Positions 36,823 through 45,027 of a stretch of 64,000 nucleotides of DNA are shown one piece after another. The first letter of the stretch is position 1. Each line of letters begins with the position of its first letter. The notes beneath the pieces are model-generated. The model was not told where the DNA came from and made no database searches. It saw only the letters and a list, made by a program, of their open reading frames with translations. Source of the DNA: Paraburkholderia acidipaludis NBRC 101816 (lineage in GTDB: Bacteria; Pseudomonadota; Gammaproteobacteria; Burkholderiales; Burkholderiaceae); assembly GCF_000684975.1 (NCBI RefSeq), contig NZ_BAXZ01000018.1, positions 124,001 to 188,000 on the forward strand. Direction: 5' to 3'. The position numbers and the translations under genes are program-made.

Positions 36823-37371
36823 ATGAAAACCGTGGGCGACAAACTCGAAGCCTTCACCGTCAACGCCGCGAAGCCCGGCTTCAACGAGCCCGAGGAAAAC
36901 GGCGAATCGGCCTTCGTCGAAATCACCGAGCAGACCTTCTCCACGAAGTGGAAGGTCATCTACTTCTACCCGATGGACTTCACGACGGTCTGCCCGACCG
37001 AAATCGTCGCTTTCGCGCGCCTGCAGAAGGAGTTCGAGAACCGCGACGCCGTGCTGCTGGGCGGCAGCTGCGACAACGAATACGTGAAGCTGGCCTGGCG
37101 GCGCGAGAACAAGGATCTCGACCGTCTCAATCACTATTCGTTCGGTGACGTGAAAGGCGAACTGATCGACCAGCTCGGCGTGCGCGACAAGGAGGCCGGC
37201 GTCGCGCTGCGCGCCACTTTCATTGTCGACCCCGACAACACGATCCAGCATGTCTCGGTCGACAATCTGGACGTTGGACGCAGCCCCGACGAGGTGTTGC
37301 GCGTGCTCGACGCCCTGCAGACGGGCGCGCTGTGTCCGAGCGGGCGCGCGATCGGCGGCGCGACGCTCTAG
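36823..37371 (+). CDS. AhpC-type peroxiredoxin lacking one C-terminal cysteine
   Basis: 182 residues, expected to reduce hydrogen peroxide and alkyl hydroperoxides. The peroxidatic cysteine is Cys57 in MDFTTVCPTE. Actinobacterial and Burkholderia AhpC partners of AhpD usually have a C-terminal CxC; here only Cys171 remains in LCPSGRA, the second being Ser or Gly. No ahpD gene follows. Ribosome-binding AGGAG lies 8 bases upstream. It follows envZ by 29 bp and shares a 4-bp CTAG stop with the convergent acyltransferase gene. Confidence 0.9.
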   Translation: MKTVGDKLEAFTVNAAKPGFNEPEENGESAFVEITEQTFSTKWKVIYFYPMDFTTVCPTEIVAFARLQKEFENRDAVLLGGSCDNEYVKLAWRRENKDLDRLNHYSFGDVKGELIDQLGVRDKEAGVALRATFIVDPDNTIQHVSVDNLDVGRSPDEVLRVLDALQTGALCPSGRAIGGATL

Positions 37372-38552
37372 CGCTCGGCCGCCGCTCGCCGCGGGTCCGA
37401 GGATCTGCGGTACTGCCCGGCGGCGCGGTCGACGCCGCACGGCATGCGCTGCCGGATCGCCGCCTGCAGCGGCCCCTTCCAGTCCAGCACGCGCTTTTCC
37501 AGCAGTTGCCAGGATAGATGCGCGAGCAACAATGCCAGCGCGAACTGCACGGCGAGCGGCAGCGCCGCGTCCATGACCGGCGGCAGGCCGAGGCGGGCAT
37601 AGAGTGCGGGGGCCTCGCCCAGCTTCGACGGCACGAGGTTGTGGAAGAGATAGAAACCGTAGCTGATGGTGCCGAGCCACGCGAGCGGCTTGAGCTCGAG
37701 CATGGCGACCGCAATCGAATCCGGGCGACGCACGATCCAGAGAAACACCATGCCAAGCGTCAGCGCGAGAGCGATGTCGAAGACGCCGGGCAGCACGGCC
37801 CCTTCCGGCGCCACGCCTCCCGCGCAATGCGCTCGCGCCAGCGCGCAGGCTGCAATCCCGCCGATGCCCGCCACGAACCACGTCGCGCCCGCCATGCCGC
37901 GCGGCGGCGACACGCGCTGACCGCCGATGGCCACGACGCCCCCCAGCGCGATCAGTGCGAAATTCCACGGCGAAAACGCGTAGATCAGCGGTTCGCTCGC
38001 CTCGCGCAGATAGAGCATGCAATGCGCCAGCGCAGCCGCCGCGACGATCGCCGCGCAGAGCGCGAGATGCCGGGACGCACGCGTGAAGAGCAGCGCAAAC
38101 GGCGCGACGAGATAGAACTGCTGCTCGACCGCGAGACTCCAGAAGTGGGACACCGTGCCGGGCCAACTGTCGTGCACGACGCCGATCCAGTAATTCGAGA
38201 GGAATGCGAAATGCCAGGCGAGGCCCAGATCGACGTCGCGCTGATAAAAGCCTGCGTGGGCAATCGCCAAAGCAATCAGCAAGAGGTAATAGACCGGCCA
38301 GATACGCAGCGCGCGCTTGACGAAAAACACGCAAAGCACCGCATCCTTGCGCGCCGTATGCTGCTCCACACGCAGGCGGTTGCGATGCAATTCGCCGATG
38401 ATCAGATAGCCGCTGATCAGGAAAAACAGCCACACGCCCAACTGCCCCACGTCCACCGCGTCGACGTGCGCTTTGTGCGCAAGAAACACCATCACCACTG
38501 CCAGCGCCCGGAGACCGTCGAGACCTTTCACTCGCCTTTCGTCCGCCGTCAT
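37368..38552 (-). CDS. Membrane acyltransferase, acyltransferase 3 family (OafA/YrhL-like)
   Basis: 394 residues with about ten membrane segments. It opens with VKGLDGLRALAVVMVFLAHK, the family's catalytic His-containing signature, and includes FFVKRALRIWPVYYLLL and FWSLAVEQQFYLVAPFAL. Such enzymes O-acylate polysaccharides, lipids or peptidoglycan. The ATG at 38552 is preferred because it begins just before the first signature and has a GGGGAG site; the upstream extension to 38696 is not conserved. Acceptor unknown; no polysaccharide genes are adjacent. Confidence 0.88.
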   Translation of the reverse strand: MTADERRVKGLDGLRALAVVMVFLAHKAHVDAVDVGQLGVWLFFLISGYLIIGELHRNRLRVEQHTARKDAVLCVFFVKRALRIWPVYYLLLIALAIAHAGFYQRDVDLGLAWHFAFLSNYWIGVVHDSWPGTVSHFWSLAVEQQFYLVAPFALLFTRASRHLALCAAIVAAAALAHCMLYLREASEPLIYAFSPWNFALIALGGVVAIGGQRVSPPRGMAGATWFVAGIGGIAACALARAHCAGGVAPEGAVLPGVFDIALALTLGMVFLWIVRRPDSIAVAMLELKPLAWLGTISYGFYLFHNLVPSKLGEAPALYARLGLPPVMDAALPLAVQFALALLLAHLSWQLLEKRVLDWKGPLQAAIRQRMPCGVDRAAGQYRRSSDPRRAAAER

Positions 38553-38615
38553 CACTCTCCCCGCTTTACGCCAACGGTCAGTATCGGTGCAAAAAAAGCG
38601 GAAATAAATCGACAA

Positions 38616-38659
38616 TAAAAACGGCCGACGATCGCGCAAGCCTCGTCGGCCGTGTTTTT
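38616..38659 (-). terminator. Intrinsic terminator of ispDF
   Basis: On the minus strand, arms ACGGCCGACGA and TCGTCGGCCGT around an 11-base loop, followed by a T-run, about 70 bp after the ispF stop. Confidence 0.85.
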
Positions 38660-38726
38660 CGGGCAGGAATGCGGTCGGCCCGGCACATCGGCACATCGGT
38701 GGAACGGCGCAAGGGCCGTGCCCCGC

Positions 38727-39206
38727 TTACGCCCGCGTCAGCAGCACGGCGGCCTGCGCCTCGATCCCCTCGCCGCGGCCGAGGTAGCCGAGCTTTTCGT
38801 TGGTCTTGGCCTTCACGTTCACGCGATCGAGCGGCAGCCCGAGATCCTCCGCGATATTCGCGCGCATCGCCTCGATATGCGGCGCAAGCTTCGGCGCCTG
38901 CGCGATCACGGTGCTGTCCACGTTGACGAGCGCGAAGCCCGCGGCCTGCACGCGGCGCAGGCACTCGCGCAGCAGCACGCGGCTGTTGGCGCCGTAGAAC
39001 TCCTTGTCGGTGTCGGGAAAGTGGCGGCCGATGTCGCCCAGCGCCGCCGCGCCGAACAGCGCGTCGGTGATCGCGTGCAGCAGCACGTCGGCGTCCGAGT
39101 GGCCGAGCAGCCCGCGCTCGTAAGGCACGGTCACGCCGCCGATCACGAGCGGGCGGCCCGGCACGAGCGCGTGCACGTCATAGCCTTGTCCGATTCTGAT
39201 GTCCAT
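38727..39206 (-). CDS. ispF: 2-C-methyl-D-erythritol 2,4-cyclodiphosphate synthase
   Basis: 159 residues; forms the cyclic diphosphate in the MEP isoprenoid pathway. The zinc-site residues are in GYDVHAL (Asp, His) and LGHSDADVLLHAI; the rest (DIGRHFPDTD, VNVKAKTNEKLGYLGRGEGIEA) is fully typical. It lies 36 bp after ispD on the minus strand, forming the usual ispDF unit. Confidence 0.97.
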   Translation of the reverse strand: MDIRIGQGYDVHALVPGRPLVIGGVTVPYERGLLGHSDADVLLHAITDALFGAAALGDIGRHFPDTDKEFYGANSRVLLRECLRRVQAAGFALVNVDSTVIAQAPKLAPHIEAMRANIAEDLGLPLDRVNVKAKTNEKLGYLGRGEGIEAQAAVLLTRA

Positions 39207-39242
39207 GGGGAAAGTCTTCCGTAGTGAAATCGTGAGAGGCGC

Positions 39243-39965
39243 TCAGTTCGCCGCCTGGCGGCCGAGAATGGCCTCGGCGAGCGCGAAATCTTCGGGGTAC
39301 GTCACCTTGAAATTGCGCAGGCTGCCCTGCACGAGGCGCGGCGCATGGCCGAGCCATTCGATCGCGCTCGCTTCGTCGGTGAGATCGTGGCCGTCCTGCC
39401 GGGCCCGCTCGATGGCGGTGCGCAGCATGCCGATGCGGAACATCTGCGGCGTCTGGGCCTGCCAGAGACCGTCGCGCGCCTCGGTGCGGGCAATACGTGC
39501 AAGGGGCGCCGCGCCGCCGCCCGGCGCCACGCGCTTGAGCGTATCCGCCACCGGCAGCGCCATGATGCCGCCCACGGGGTCGTCCTTGAGCGCCTCCACG
39601 AGCGAGCGGATCAGCGCGGGCGTGATGCCGGGGCGCGCCGCGTCGTGGACGAGCACCCAGTCTTCGTCGCGCGCGCCGAATTCGGCGAGGCCGGCGAGAC
39701 CGTTGGACACCGTGGCCTGGCGCGAAGCGCCGCCGCAGCGGCGCACGGCAAAGCGCAGGCCGCTGAAGCGGCGCGCGTCGAAATGGGCGTCGTCGGGGGA
39801 GATCACCACGAGGGTTTGCGTGAATTCGCTGCAGGCGTCGAAGGCGGCGAGCGTGTAGTGCAGGAGGTCGCGACCGGCGACGCTCCGGTATTGCTTGGGC
39901 ATGGCCGAGCCCGAGCGGCTGCCGGTTCCGGCGCACGGGATCAGGGCGAAAAGGCGTGGTGTCAC
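39243..39965 (-). CDS. ispD: 2-C-methyl-D-erythritol 4-phosphate cytidylyltransferase
   Basis: 240 residues from a GTG start giving MTPRLFALIPCAGTGSRSGSAMPKQY, the normal N-terminus; a TTG at 39989 would add eight unconserved residues. It couples CTP to MEP in the isoprenoid pathway. The CTP loop (PCAGTGSRSG ... PKQY), WVLVHDAARPG and TDEASAIEWLG are conserved. Read with ispF; divergent from mfd across a region holding a notable palindrome. Confidence 0.95.
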   Translation of the reverse strand: MTPRLFALIPCAGTGSRSGSAMPKQYRSVAGRDLLHYTLAAFDACSEFTQTLVVISPDDAHFDARRFSGLRFAVRRCGGASRQATVSNGLAGLAEFGARDEDWVLVHDAARPGITPALIRSLVEALKDDPVGGIMALPVADTLKRVAPGGGAAPLARIARTEARDGLWQAQTPQMFRIGMLRTAIERARQDGHDLTDEASAIEWLGHAPRLVQGSLRNFKVTYPEDFALAEAILGRQAAN

Positions 39966-39990
39966 GTTGGTGCTAGCCGCATGAGTCAAA

Positions 39991-40022
39991 GTAAAGGACG
40001 GATTTTATAATACGTCCTTTGC
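39991..40022. promoter_or_regulatory. Palindrome enclosing a TATAAT box in the ispD/mfd divergent region
   Basis: Arms AAAGGACG (39993-40000) and CGTCCTTT (40013-40020) are perfect; two more outer bases extend the symmetry with one mismatch. The 12-bp spacer contains TATAAT at 40006-40011, a consensus -10 box, 140 bp before mfd. A regulator bound to the arms would cover the box. Confidence 0.5.
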
Positions 40023-40151
40023 CCGGTGCGCCCCGGCCCGCCGGATGGACCCGCTGGACTCGCATCCGCAGCCCGCCCCCCGTTTGGGAGACGGGCGGTT
40101 CGGGAGCGAAACCAGGCCCAAACCAGGCCAAGTCAGGCCAACCTGTAGCCT

Positions 40152-43100
40152 ATGTCCGATATCGCCGCTTCCCAGCAGTCACCGTCTCCGTCCCCCGTCG
40201 CCGTCGTCAAGCCGGGGCAGCGCTTCGCGTTCGACGGTACGCACGGCTCGTCCGACGCGCTCCTGATCGCCCGCTACCGCGCGGCATCGCGCGCGAGCGC
40301 GCCGCTCGTCGCCGTGATCTGCGCGAGCGCCGTGGACGCGCAGCGGCTCGCGCAGGAAATCCCGTACTTCGCGCCCGAGGCCCGCGTGCGCCTGCTGCCG
40401 GACTGGGAGACACTGCCCTACGACACGTTCTCGCCGCACCAGGACCTCGTCTCGGAGCGCCTCGCGACGCTGCACGATCTCGGCGAAGGCCGCTGCGACA
40501 TCCTGCTCGTGCCCGCCACGACGGCGCTCTACCGCATGCCGCCGGCCTCGTTCCTCGCGGCCTATACGTTCTCGTTCTCGCAGGGCGAGCGGCTCGACGA
40601 AGCGAAGCTCAAGGCGCAGCTCACGCTGGCCGGCTACGAGCACGTGAGCCAGGTCGTGCGGCCGGGCGAGTACTGCGTGCGCGGCTCGCTGATCGACCTG
40701 TTCCCGATGGGTTCGCCGCTGCCCTACCGCATCGACCTGTTCGACGACCAGGTCGATTCGATCCGCGCCTTCGACCCGGACAGCCAGCGCAGCCTCTACC
40801 CGGTGAAGGACGTGCGCCTCCTGCCCGGCCGCGAATTCCCGTTCGACGAGGCCTCGCGCACCGCATTCCGCAGCCGCTGGCGCGAGGTGTTCGAGGGCGA
40901 CCCGAGCCGCGCGACGATCTACAAGGACATCGGCAGCGGCGTGCCGTCGGCCGGCATCGAGTATTACCTGCCGCTCTTCTTCGAAGAGACCGCCACGCTG
41001 TTCCACTACCTGCCCGACAACGCGCAGTTGGTGTTCTCGGGCGACCTGGACGCCGCGATCCGCCGCTTTTCGGCCGACACGAAGCAGCGCTACAACTTCC
41101 TCTCGCACGACCGCGAGCGGCCGATCCTGGAGCCGCAGCGCCTCTTCCTCGCCGAAGACGACTTCTTCACGCTCGCCAAGCCCTTCGCGCGCCTCGTGCT
41201 GCCCGCGGCCAGCGCGGGCGGCTGGGCAAACGCGCTGCCGAACCTCGCGATCGACCGCCACGTCGATGAGCCGTTAGCGGCGCTGCGCGACTATCTGGGC
41301 ACGACGACAAACCGCGTGCTGTTCGCGGTGGAATCGGCGGGCCGCCGCGAGACCATTGCGCAACTGTTCGCCGACAACCAACTGCGGCCCGCGTCCGTGG
41401 ACAGCTATGAAGACTGGCTGACCTCCGACGAGCGTTTCGTGCTGGGCGTCGCCCCCCTTTCGAGCGGCTTTGCGCTGCCGGCCGAAGGGCTCGCCATCCT
41501 CACCGAAACGGAGCTCTACGGCCCGCTCGCGCGCCGCGCCGGACGCCGCCGCCAGGAGCAGGCGAGCAACGTCGACTCGATGGTGCGCGACCTCTCGGAG
41601 CTCAAGGTGGGCGACCCGGTCGTGCACACGCAGCACGGCATTGGCCGCTATCACGGCCTCGTGACGATGGATCTCGGCGAAGGCGACACCGAGTTCCTGC
41701 ACCTCGAATACGCGAGCGGCAGCAAGCTCTACGTGCCGGTTTCGCAGCTTCACGTGATCTCGCGCTACAGCGGCGCCGATCCGGACAGCGCGCCGCTGCA
41801 CGCGTTGGGCTCGGGTCAGTGGGAAAAGGCTCGCCGCAAGGCCGCGCAGCAGATCCGCGACACCGCCGCCGAGCTGCTCAACCTCTACGCGCGCCGCGCC
41901 GCGCGCGAAGGCCACGCGTTCAAGCTCGATCCGCGCGACTACGTGAAGTTCGCGGAGAGCTTCGGCTTTGAGGAAACGCCTGACCAGGCCGCCGCCATCG
42001 CGGCCGTGATCGGCGACATGACGAGCGGCAAGCCGATGGATCGCCTCGTGTGCGGCGACGTCGGCTTCGGCAAGACCGAAGTGGCGCTGCGCGCGGCGTT
42101 CATCGCCGTGATGGGCGGCAAGCAGGTGGCGATCCTCTCGCCCACCACGCTGCTCGCCGAGCAGCACACGCAAACTTTCACGGACCGCTTCGCCGAATGG
42201 CCCGTGCGCATCGCCGAACTCTCGCGCTTCAAGTCCGCGAAGGAAGTGAGCGCGGCGATCCAGCAGATCAACGACGGCAGCGTCGACATCGTGATCGGCA
42301 CGCACAAGCTGCTCTCGTCGGACGTGCAGTTCAAGCGGCTCGGGCTCGTGATCATCGACGAGGAGCACCGCTTCGGCGTGCGCCAGAAGGAGGCGCTCAA
42401 GTCGCTGCGCGCCGAGGTGGACGTGCTCACGCTCACCGCCACGCCCATTCCGCGTACGCTCGGCATGGCGCTGGAGGGCCTGCGCGACTTCTCCGTGATC
42501 GCCACCGCGCCGCAGAAGCGCCTCGCCATCAAGACTTTCGTGCGCCGCGAGGAAGACAGCGTGATCCGCGAGGCCATGCTGCGCGAGCTCAAGCGCGGCG
42601 GCCAGGTGTACTTCCTGCACAACGAAGTGGAGACGATCGAGAATCGCCGCGCGATGCTCGAAGCGCTCGTGCCCGAGGCGCGCATCGCCGTCGCGCATGG
42701 CCAGATGCACGAGCGCGAGCTCGAAGCGGTGATGCGCGACTTCGTGGCCCAGCGCGCGAACGTGCTGCTCTGTACCACGATCATCGAGACCGGCATCGAC
42801 GTGCCGACGGCCAACACCATCCTCATCCATCGCTCCGACAAGTTCGGCCTCGCGCAATTGCATCAGTTGCGCGGGCGCGTCGGGCGCTCGCATCACCAGG
42901 CCTATGCGTATCTGCTCGTGCACGATCCGCAGGGGCTCACGAAGCAGGCGCAGCGCCGTCTGGAAGCGATCCAGCAGATGGAAGAACTGGGCTCGGGCTT
43001 CTACCTCGCCATGCACGACCTCGAAATTCGCGGCACCGGCGAAGTGCTAGGCGACAAGCAGTCGGGCGAGATCCAGGAAATCGGCTTCCAGCTCTACACG

Positions 43101-43625
43101 GATATGCTCGCCGACGCCGTGAAGGCGCTCAAGGAAGGCCGCGAGCCGGATCTGAACGCGCCGCTCGCCGCGACGACCGAGATCAATCTGCACGCGCCGG
43201 CCATCCTGCCCGCCGACTACTGCGGCGACGTGCAGGAGCGCCTCTCGCTCTACAAGCGCCTCGCGAACTGCGAGCACGACGATTCGATCGACGGCATCCA
43301 GGAAGAGCTGATCGACCGCTTCGGCAAGATGCCGCCGCAGGCGCATGCGCTGATCGAGACGCACCGGCTGCGCCTCGCCGCGAAGCCGCTCGGCATCACG
43401 AAGATCGACGCGGGCGAGGCCGTGATCGGGCTGCAGTTCGTGCCGAACCCGCCGATCGACGCCATGCGCATCATCGAGATGGTGCAGAAGCACAAGCACG
43501 TCAAGCTGGCCGGGCAGGACAAGCTGCGCATCGAAACGCGCAGCCCGGACCTCGCGGTGCGCGTGGCAACGGTCAAGGAGACGCTGCGCGCGCTCGGCGC
43601 GCCGGCGCGCACGGGCGCGCGCTAG
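40152..43625 (+). CDS. mfd: Transcription-repair coupling factor Mfd
   Basis: 1157 residues. Mfd removes RNA polymerase stalled at DNA lesions and recruits UvrA. The N-terminal UvrB-like part is marked by LLPDWETLPYDTFSPHQDLVSERLATL; the RNA polymerase-interacting segment by LSELKVGDPVVHTQHGIGRYHGL; the RecG-like motor by Walker A GDVGFGKTEVALRAAF, Walker B IIDEEHRFG, TATPIPRTL and LLCTTIIETGIDVPTANTILIHRSDKFGLAQLHQLRGRVGRS. The C-terminal TRCF domain is complete. A hairpin cluster follows before argE. Confidence 0.97.
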   Translation: MSDIAASQQSPSPSPVAVVKPGQRFAFDGTHGSSDALLIARYRAASRASAPLVAVICASAVDAQRLAQEIPYFAPEARVRLLPDWETLPYDTFSPHQDLVSERLATLHDLGEGRCDILLVPATTALYRMPPASFLAAYTFSFSQGERLDEAKLKAQLTLAGYEHVSQVVRPGEYCVRGSLIDLFPMGSPLPYRIDLFDDQVDSIRAFDPDSQRSLYPVKDVRLLPGREFPFDEASRTAFRSRWREVFEGDPSRATIYKDIGSGVPSAGIEYYLPLFFEETATLFHYLPDNAQLVFSGDLDAAIRRFSADTKQRYNFLSHDRERPILEPQRLFLAEDDFFTLAKPFARLVLPAASAGGWANALPNLAIDRHVDEPLAALRDYLGTTTNRVLFAVESAGRRETIAQLFADNQLRPASVDSYEDWLTSDERFVLGVAPLSSGFALPAEGLAILTETELYGPLARRAGRRRQEQASNVDSMVRDLSELKVGDPVVHTQHGIGRYHGLVTMDLGEGDTEFLHLEYASGSKLYVPVSQLHVISRYSGADPDSAPLHALGSGQWEKARRKAAQQIRDTAAELLNLYARRAAREGHAFKLDPRDYVKFAESFGFEETPDQAAAIAAVIGDMTSGKPMDRLVCGDVGFGKTEVALRAAFIAVMGGKQVAILSPTTLLAEQHTQTFTDRFAEWPVRIAELSRFKSAKEVSAAIQQINDGSVDIVIGTHKLLSSDVQFKRLGLVIIDEEHRFGVRQKEALKSLRAEVDVLTLTATPIPRTLGMALEGLRDFSVIATAPQKRLAIKTFVRREEDSVIREAMLRELKRGGQVYFLHNEVETIENRRAMLEALVPEARIAVAHGQMHERELEAVMRDFVAQRANVLLCTTIIETGIDVPTANTILIHRSDKFGLAQLHQLRGRVGRSHHQAYAYLLVHDPQGLTKQAQRRLEAIQQMEELGSGFYLAMHDLEIRGTGEVLGDKQSGEIQEIGFQLYTDMLADAVKALKEGREPDLNAPLAATTEINLHAPAILPADYCGDVQERLSLYKRLANCEHDDSIDGIQEELIDRFGKMPPQAHALIETHRLRLAAKPLGITKIDAGEAVIGLQFVPNPPIDAMRIIEMVQKHKHVKLAGQDKLRIETRSPDLAVRVATVKETLRALGAPARTGAR

Positions 43626-43664
43626 TCCGGCGTGCTACGGCACGCCCTCTGCTGCGTCGCACAA

Positions 43665-43696
43665 AGATACCCGCTATGCGGGTATCTGCTGATACC
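43665..43696. promoter_or_regulatory. Two interlocked inverted repeats upstream of argE
   Basis: Hairpin A: arms AGATACCCGC (43665-43674) and GCGGGTATCT (43678-43687), loop TAT. Hairpin B: GGTATC (43681-43686) and GATACC (43691-43696), loop TGCT. They share 43681-43686, so they cannot form together. They lie 40 bp after mfd and 61 bp before argE. Confidence 0.5.
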
Positions 43697-43756
43697 TTTA
43701 GCCCGATTTATCCTTTTTGGGTAAGATTGGCAGGACTAGCAAGCTGGAGCCCCGCC

Positions 43757-45001
43757 ATGTCCGTCGCCGCTGAATCAGCGCAATCCACCCAGTCGCCCGC
43801 CGCCGCTTCTTCCGCCTCCTCCGCCGTCCCCATTTCGCTTCCCTGGGTTACCCGGCTCGTGTCGATGGACACGGTCAGCCGTCACCCGAATCTCGGCCTG
43901 ATCGAGACGGTGCGCGACGATCTGCGCGCGCGCGGCATCGAGTCGACGCTCACCCACGGCCGCGACGGCCGATGGGCCAACCTGTTCGCGACGCTGCCCG
44001 CGCACGACGGCGCGACGAACGGCGGCATCGTGCTCTCGGGTCACACGGACGTCGTGCCGGTGGATGGCCAGAAGTGGGACAGCGATCCGTTCAAGCCCGA
44101 AATCCGCGACGGCCTGCTCTACGGCCGCGGCACCTGCGACATGAAAGGCTTCATCGGCGCCGCGCTTGCCCTCGTGCCCGAGATGCAGCGCGCGCAGCTT
44201 GCGAAACCGATCCATCTCGCGCTCTCCTTCGACGAGGAAGTGGGCTGCGCGGGCGCGCCCTTCATGATCGAGGAACTCGTGAAGCGCGGCGTGCAGCCCG
44301 AAGGCTGCATCGTGGGCGAGCCCACGAGCATGCGCCCCATCGTCGCCCACAAGGGCATCAACGCGTACCAGTGCTGCGTGCGCGGCCACGCGGCGCACTC
44401 GTCGCTCACGCCGCGCGGCCTGAACGCCATCGAATACGCGGCGCGCCTCATCTGCCATATCCGCGACCTGGCCGACGAGTTCCGCGCGAACGGCCCGTTC
44501 GACGAGCTCTACGACGTGCCGTTCACGACCTCGCAGACGAGCACGATCGAAGGCGGCAACGCGATCAACACGGTGCCGGCCGAGTGCCGCTTCGTGTTCG
44601 AGTTCCGCAACCTGCCCTCGCTCGATCCCGACGCGATCTTCGCGCGCATCGAGCGTTACGCGCGCGAGATGCTGCTGCCGAAGATGCAGCGCGAGCACGC
44701 GTCTGCCGCGATCGAGTTCACGAAGATCGCCGCGGCGCCGGGCCTCGACGCTGCGGAACAGGCGGCGATCACGCAGCTCGTGCGCACGCTCACGGCCGAC
44801 CGGTCGCAGCGCAAGGTGGCCTACGGCACCGAAGCGGGGCTCTTCGCGCGCGCGGGCATTCCGAGCGTGGTGTGCGGCCCCGGCGACATCGAGCAGGCCC
44901 ACAAGGCCAACGAATTCGTCGCGCTCGAGCAACTGGGTGCGTGCGAAAGCTTTTTGCGCAAGCTGATCCACGGCATGTCGCTGGAAGCGCAACCCCGATA
45001 A
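43757..45001 (+). CDS. argE: Acetylornithine deacetylase
   Basis: 414 residues, M20 metallopeptidase family; releases acetate from N-acetylornithine in arginine synthesis. Metal ligands are within VLSGHTDVVPVDG, GRGTCDMKGFIGA and LALSFDEEVGCAGAPFMI, with the dimerisation-lid lobe and the C-terminal GDIEQAHKANEFV histidine. The N-terminus has an Ala/Ser-rich extension of about 25 residues before the conserved WVTRLVSMDTVSRHPNL. Many Burkholderiaceae make ornithine by ArgJ instead, so a wider deacylase role is conceivable. Confidence 0.93.
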   Translation: MSVAAESAQSTQSPAAASSASSAVPISLPWVTRLVSMDTVSRHPNLGLIETVRDDLRARGIESTLTHGRDGRWANLFATLPAHDGATNGGIVLSGHTDVVPVDGQKWDSDPFKPEIRDGLLYGRGTCDMKGFIGAALALVPEMQRAQLAKPIHLALSFDEEVGCAGAPFMIEELVKRGVQPEGCIVGEPTSMRPIVAHKGINAYQCCVRGHAAHSSLTPRGLNAIEYAARLICHIRDLADEFRANGPFDELYDVPFTTSQTSTIEGGNAINTVPAECRFVFEFRNLPSLDPDAIFARIERYAREMLLPKMQREHASAAIEFTKIAAAPGLDAAEQAAITQLVRTLTADRSQRKVAYGTEAGLFARAGIPSVVCGPGDIEQAHKANEFVALEQLGACESFLRKLIHGMSLEAQPR

Positions 45002-45027
45002 TTACGCACCCACGCCCCGCTACCGCC

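Noticed and set aside
42050..43756. Upstream extension of the argE frame through mfd
   Set aside because: The frame stays open by chance through mfd; only the part after 43757 has argE domains, and mfd is intact in another frame.
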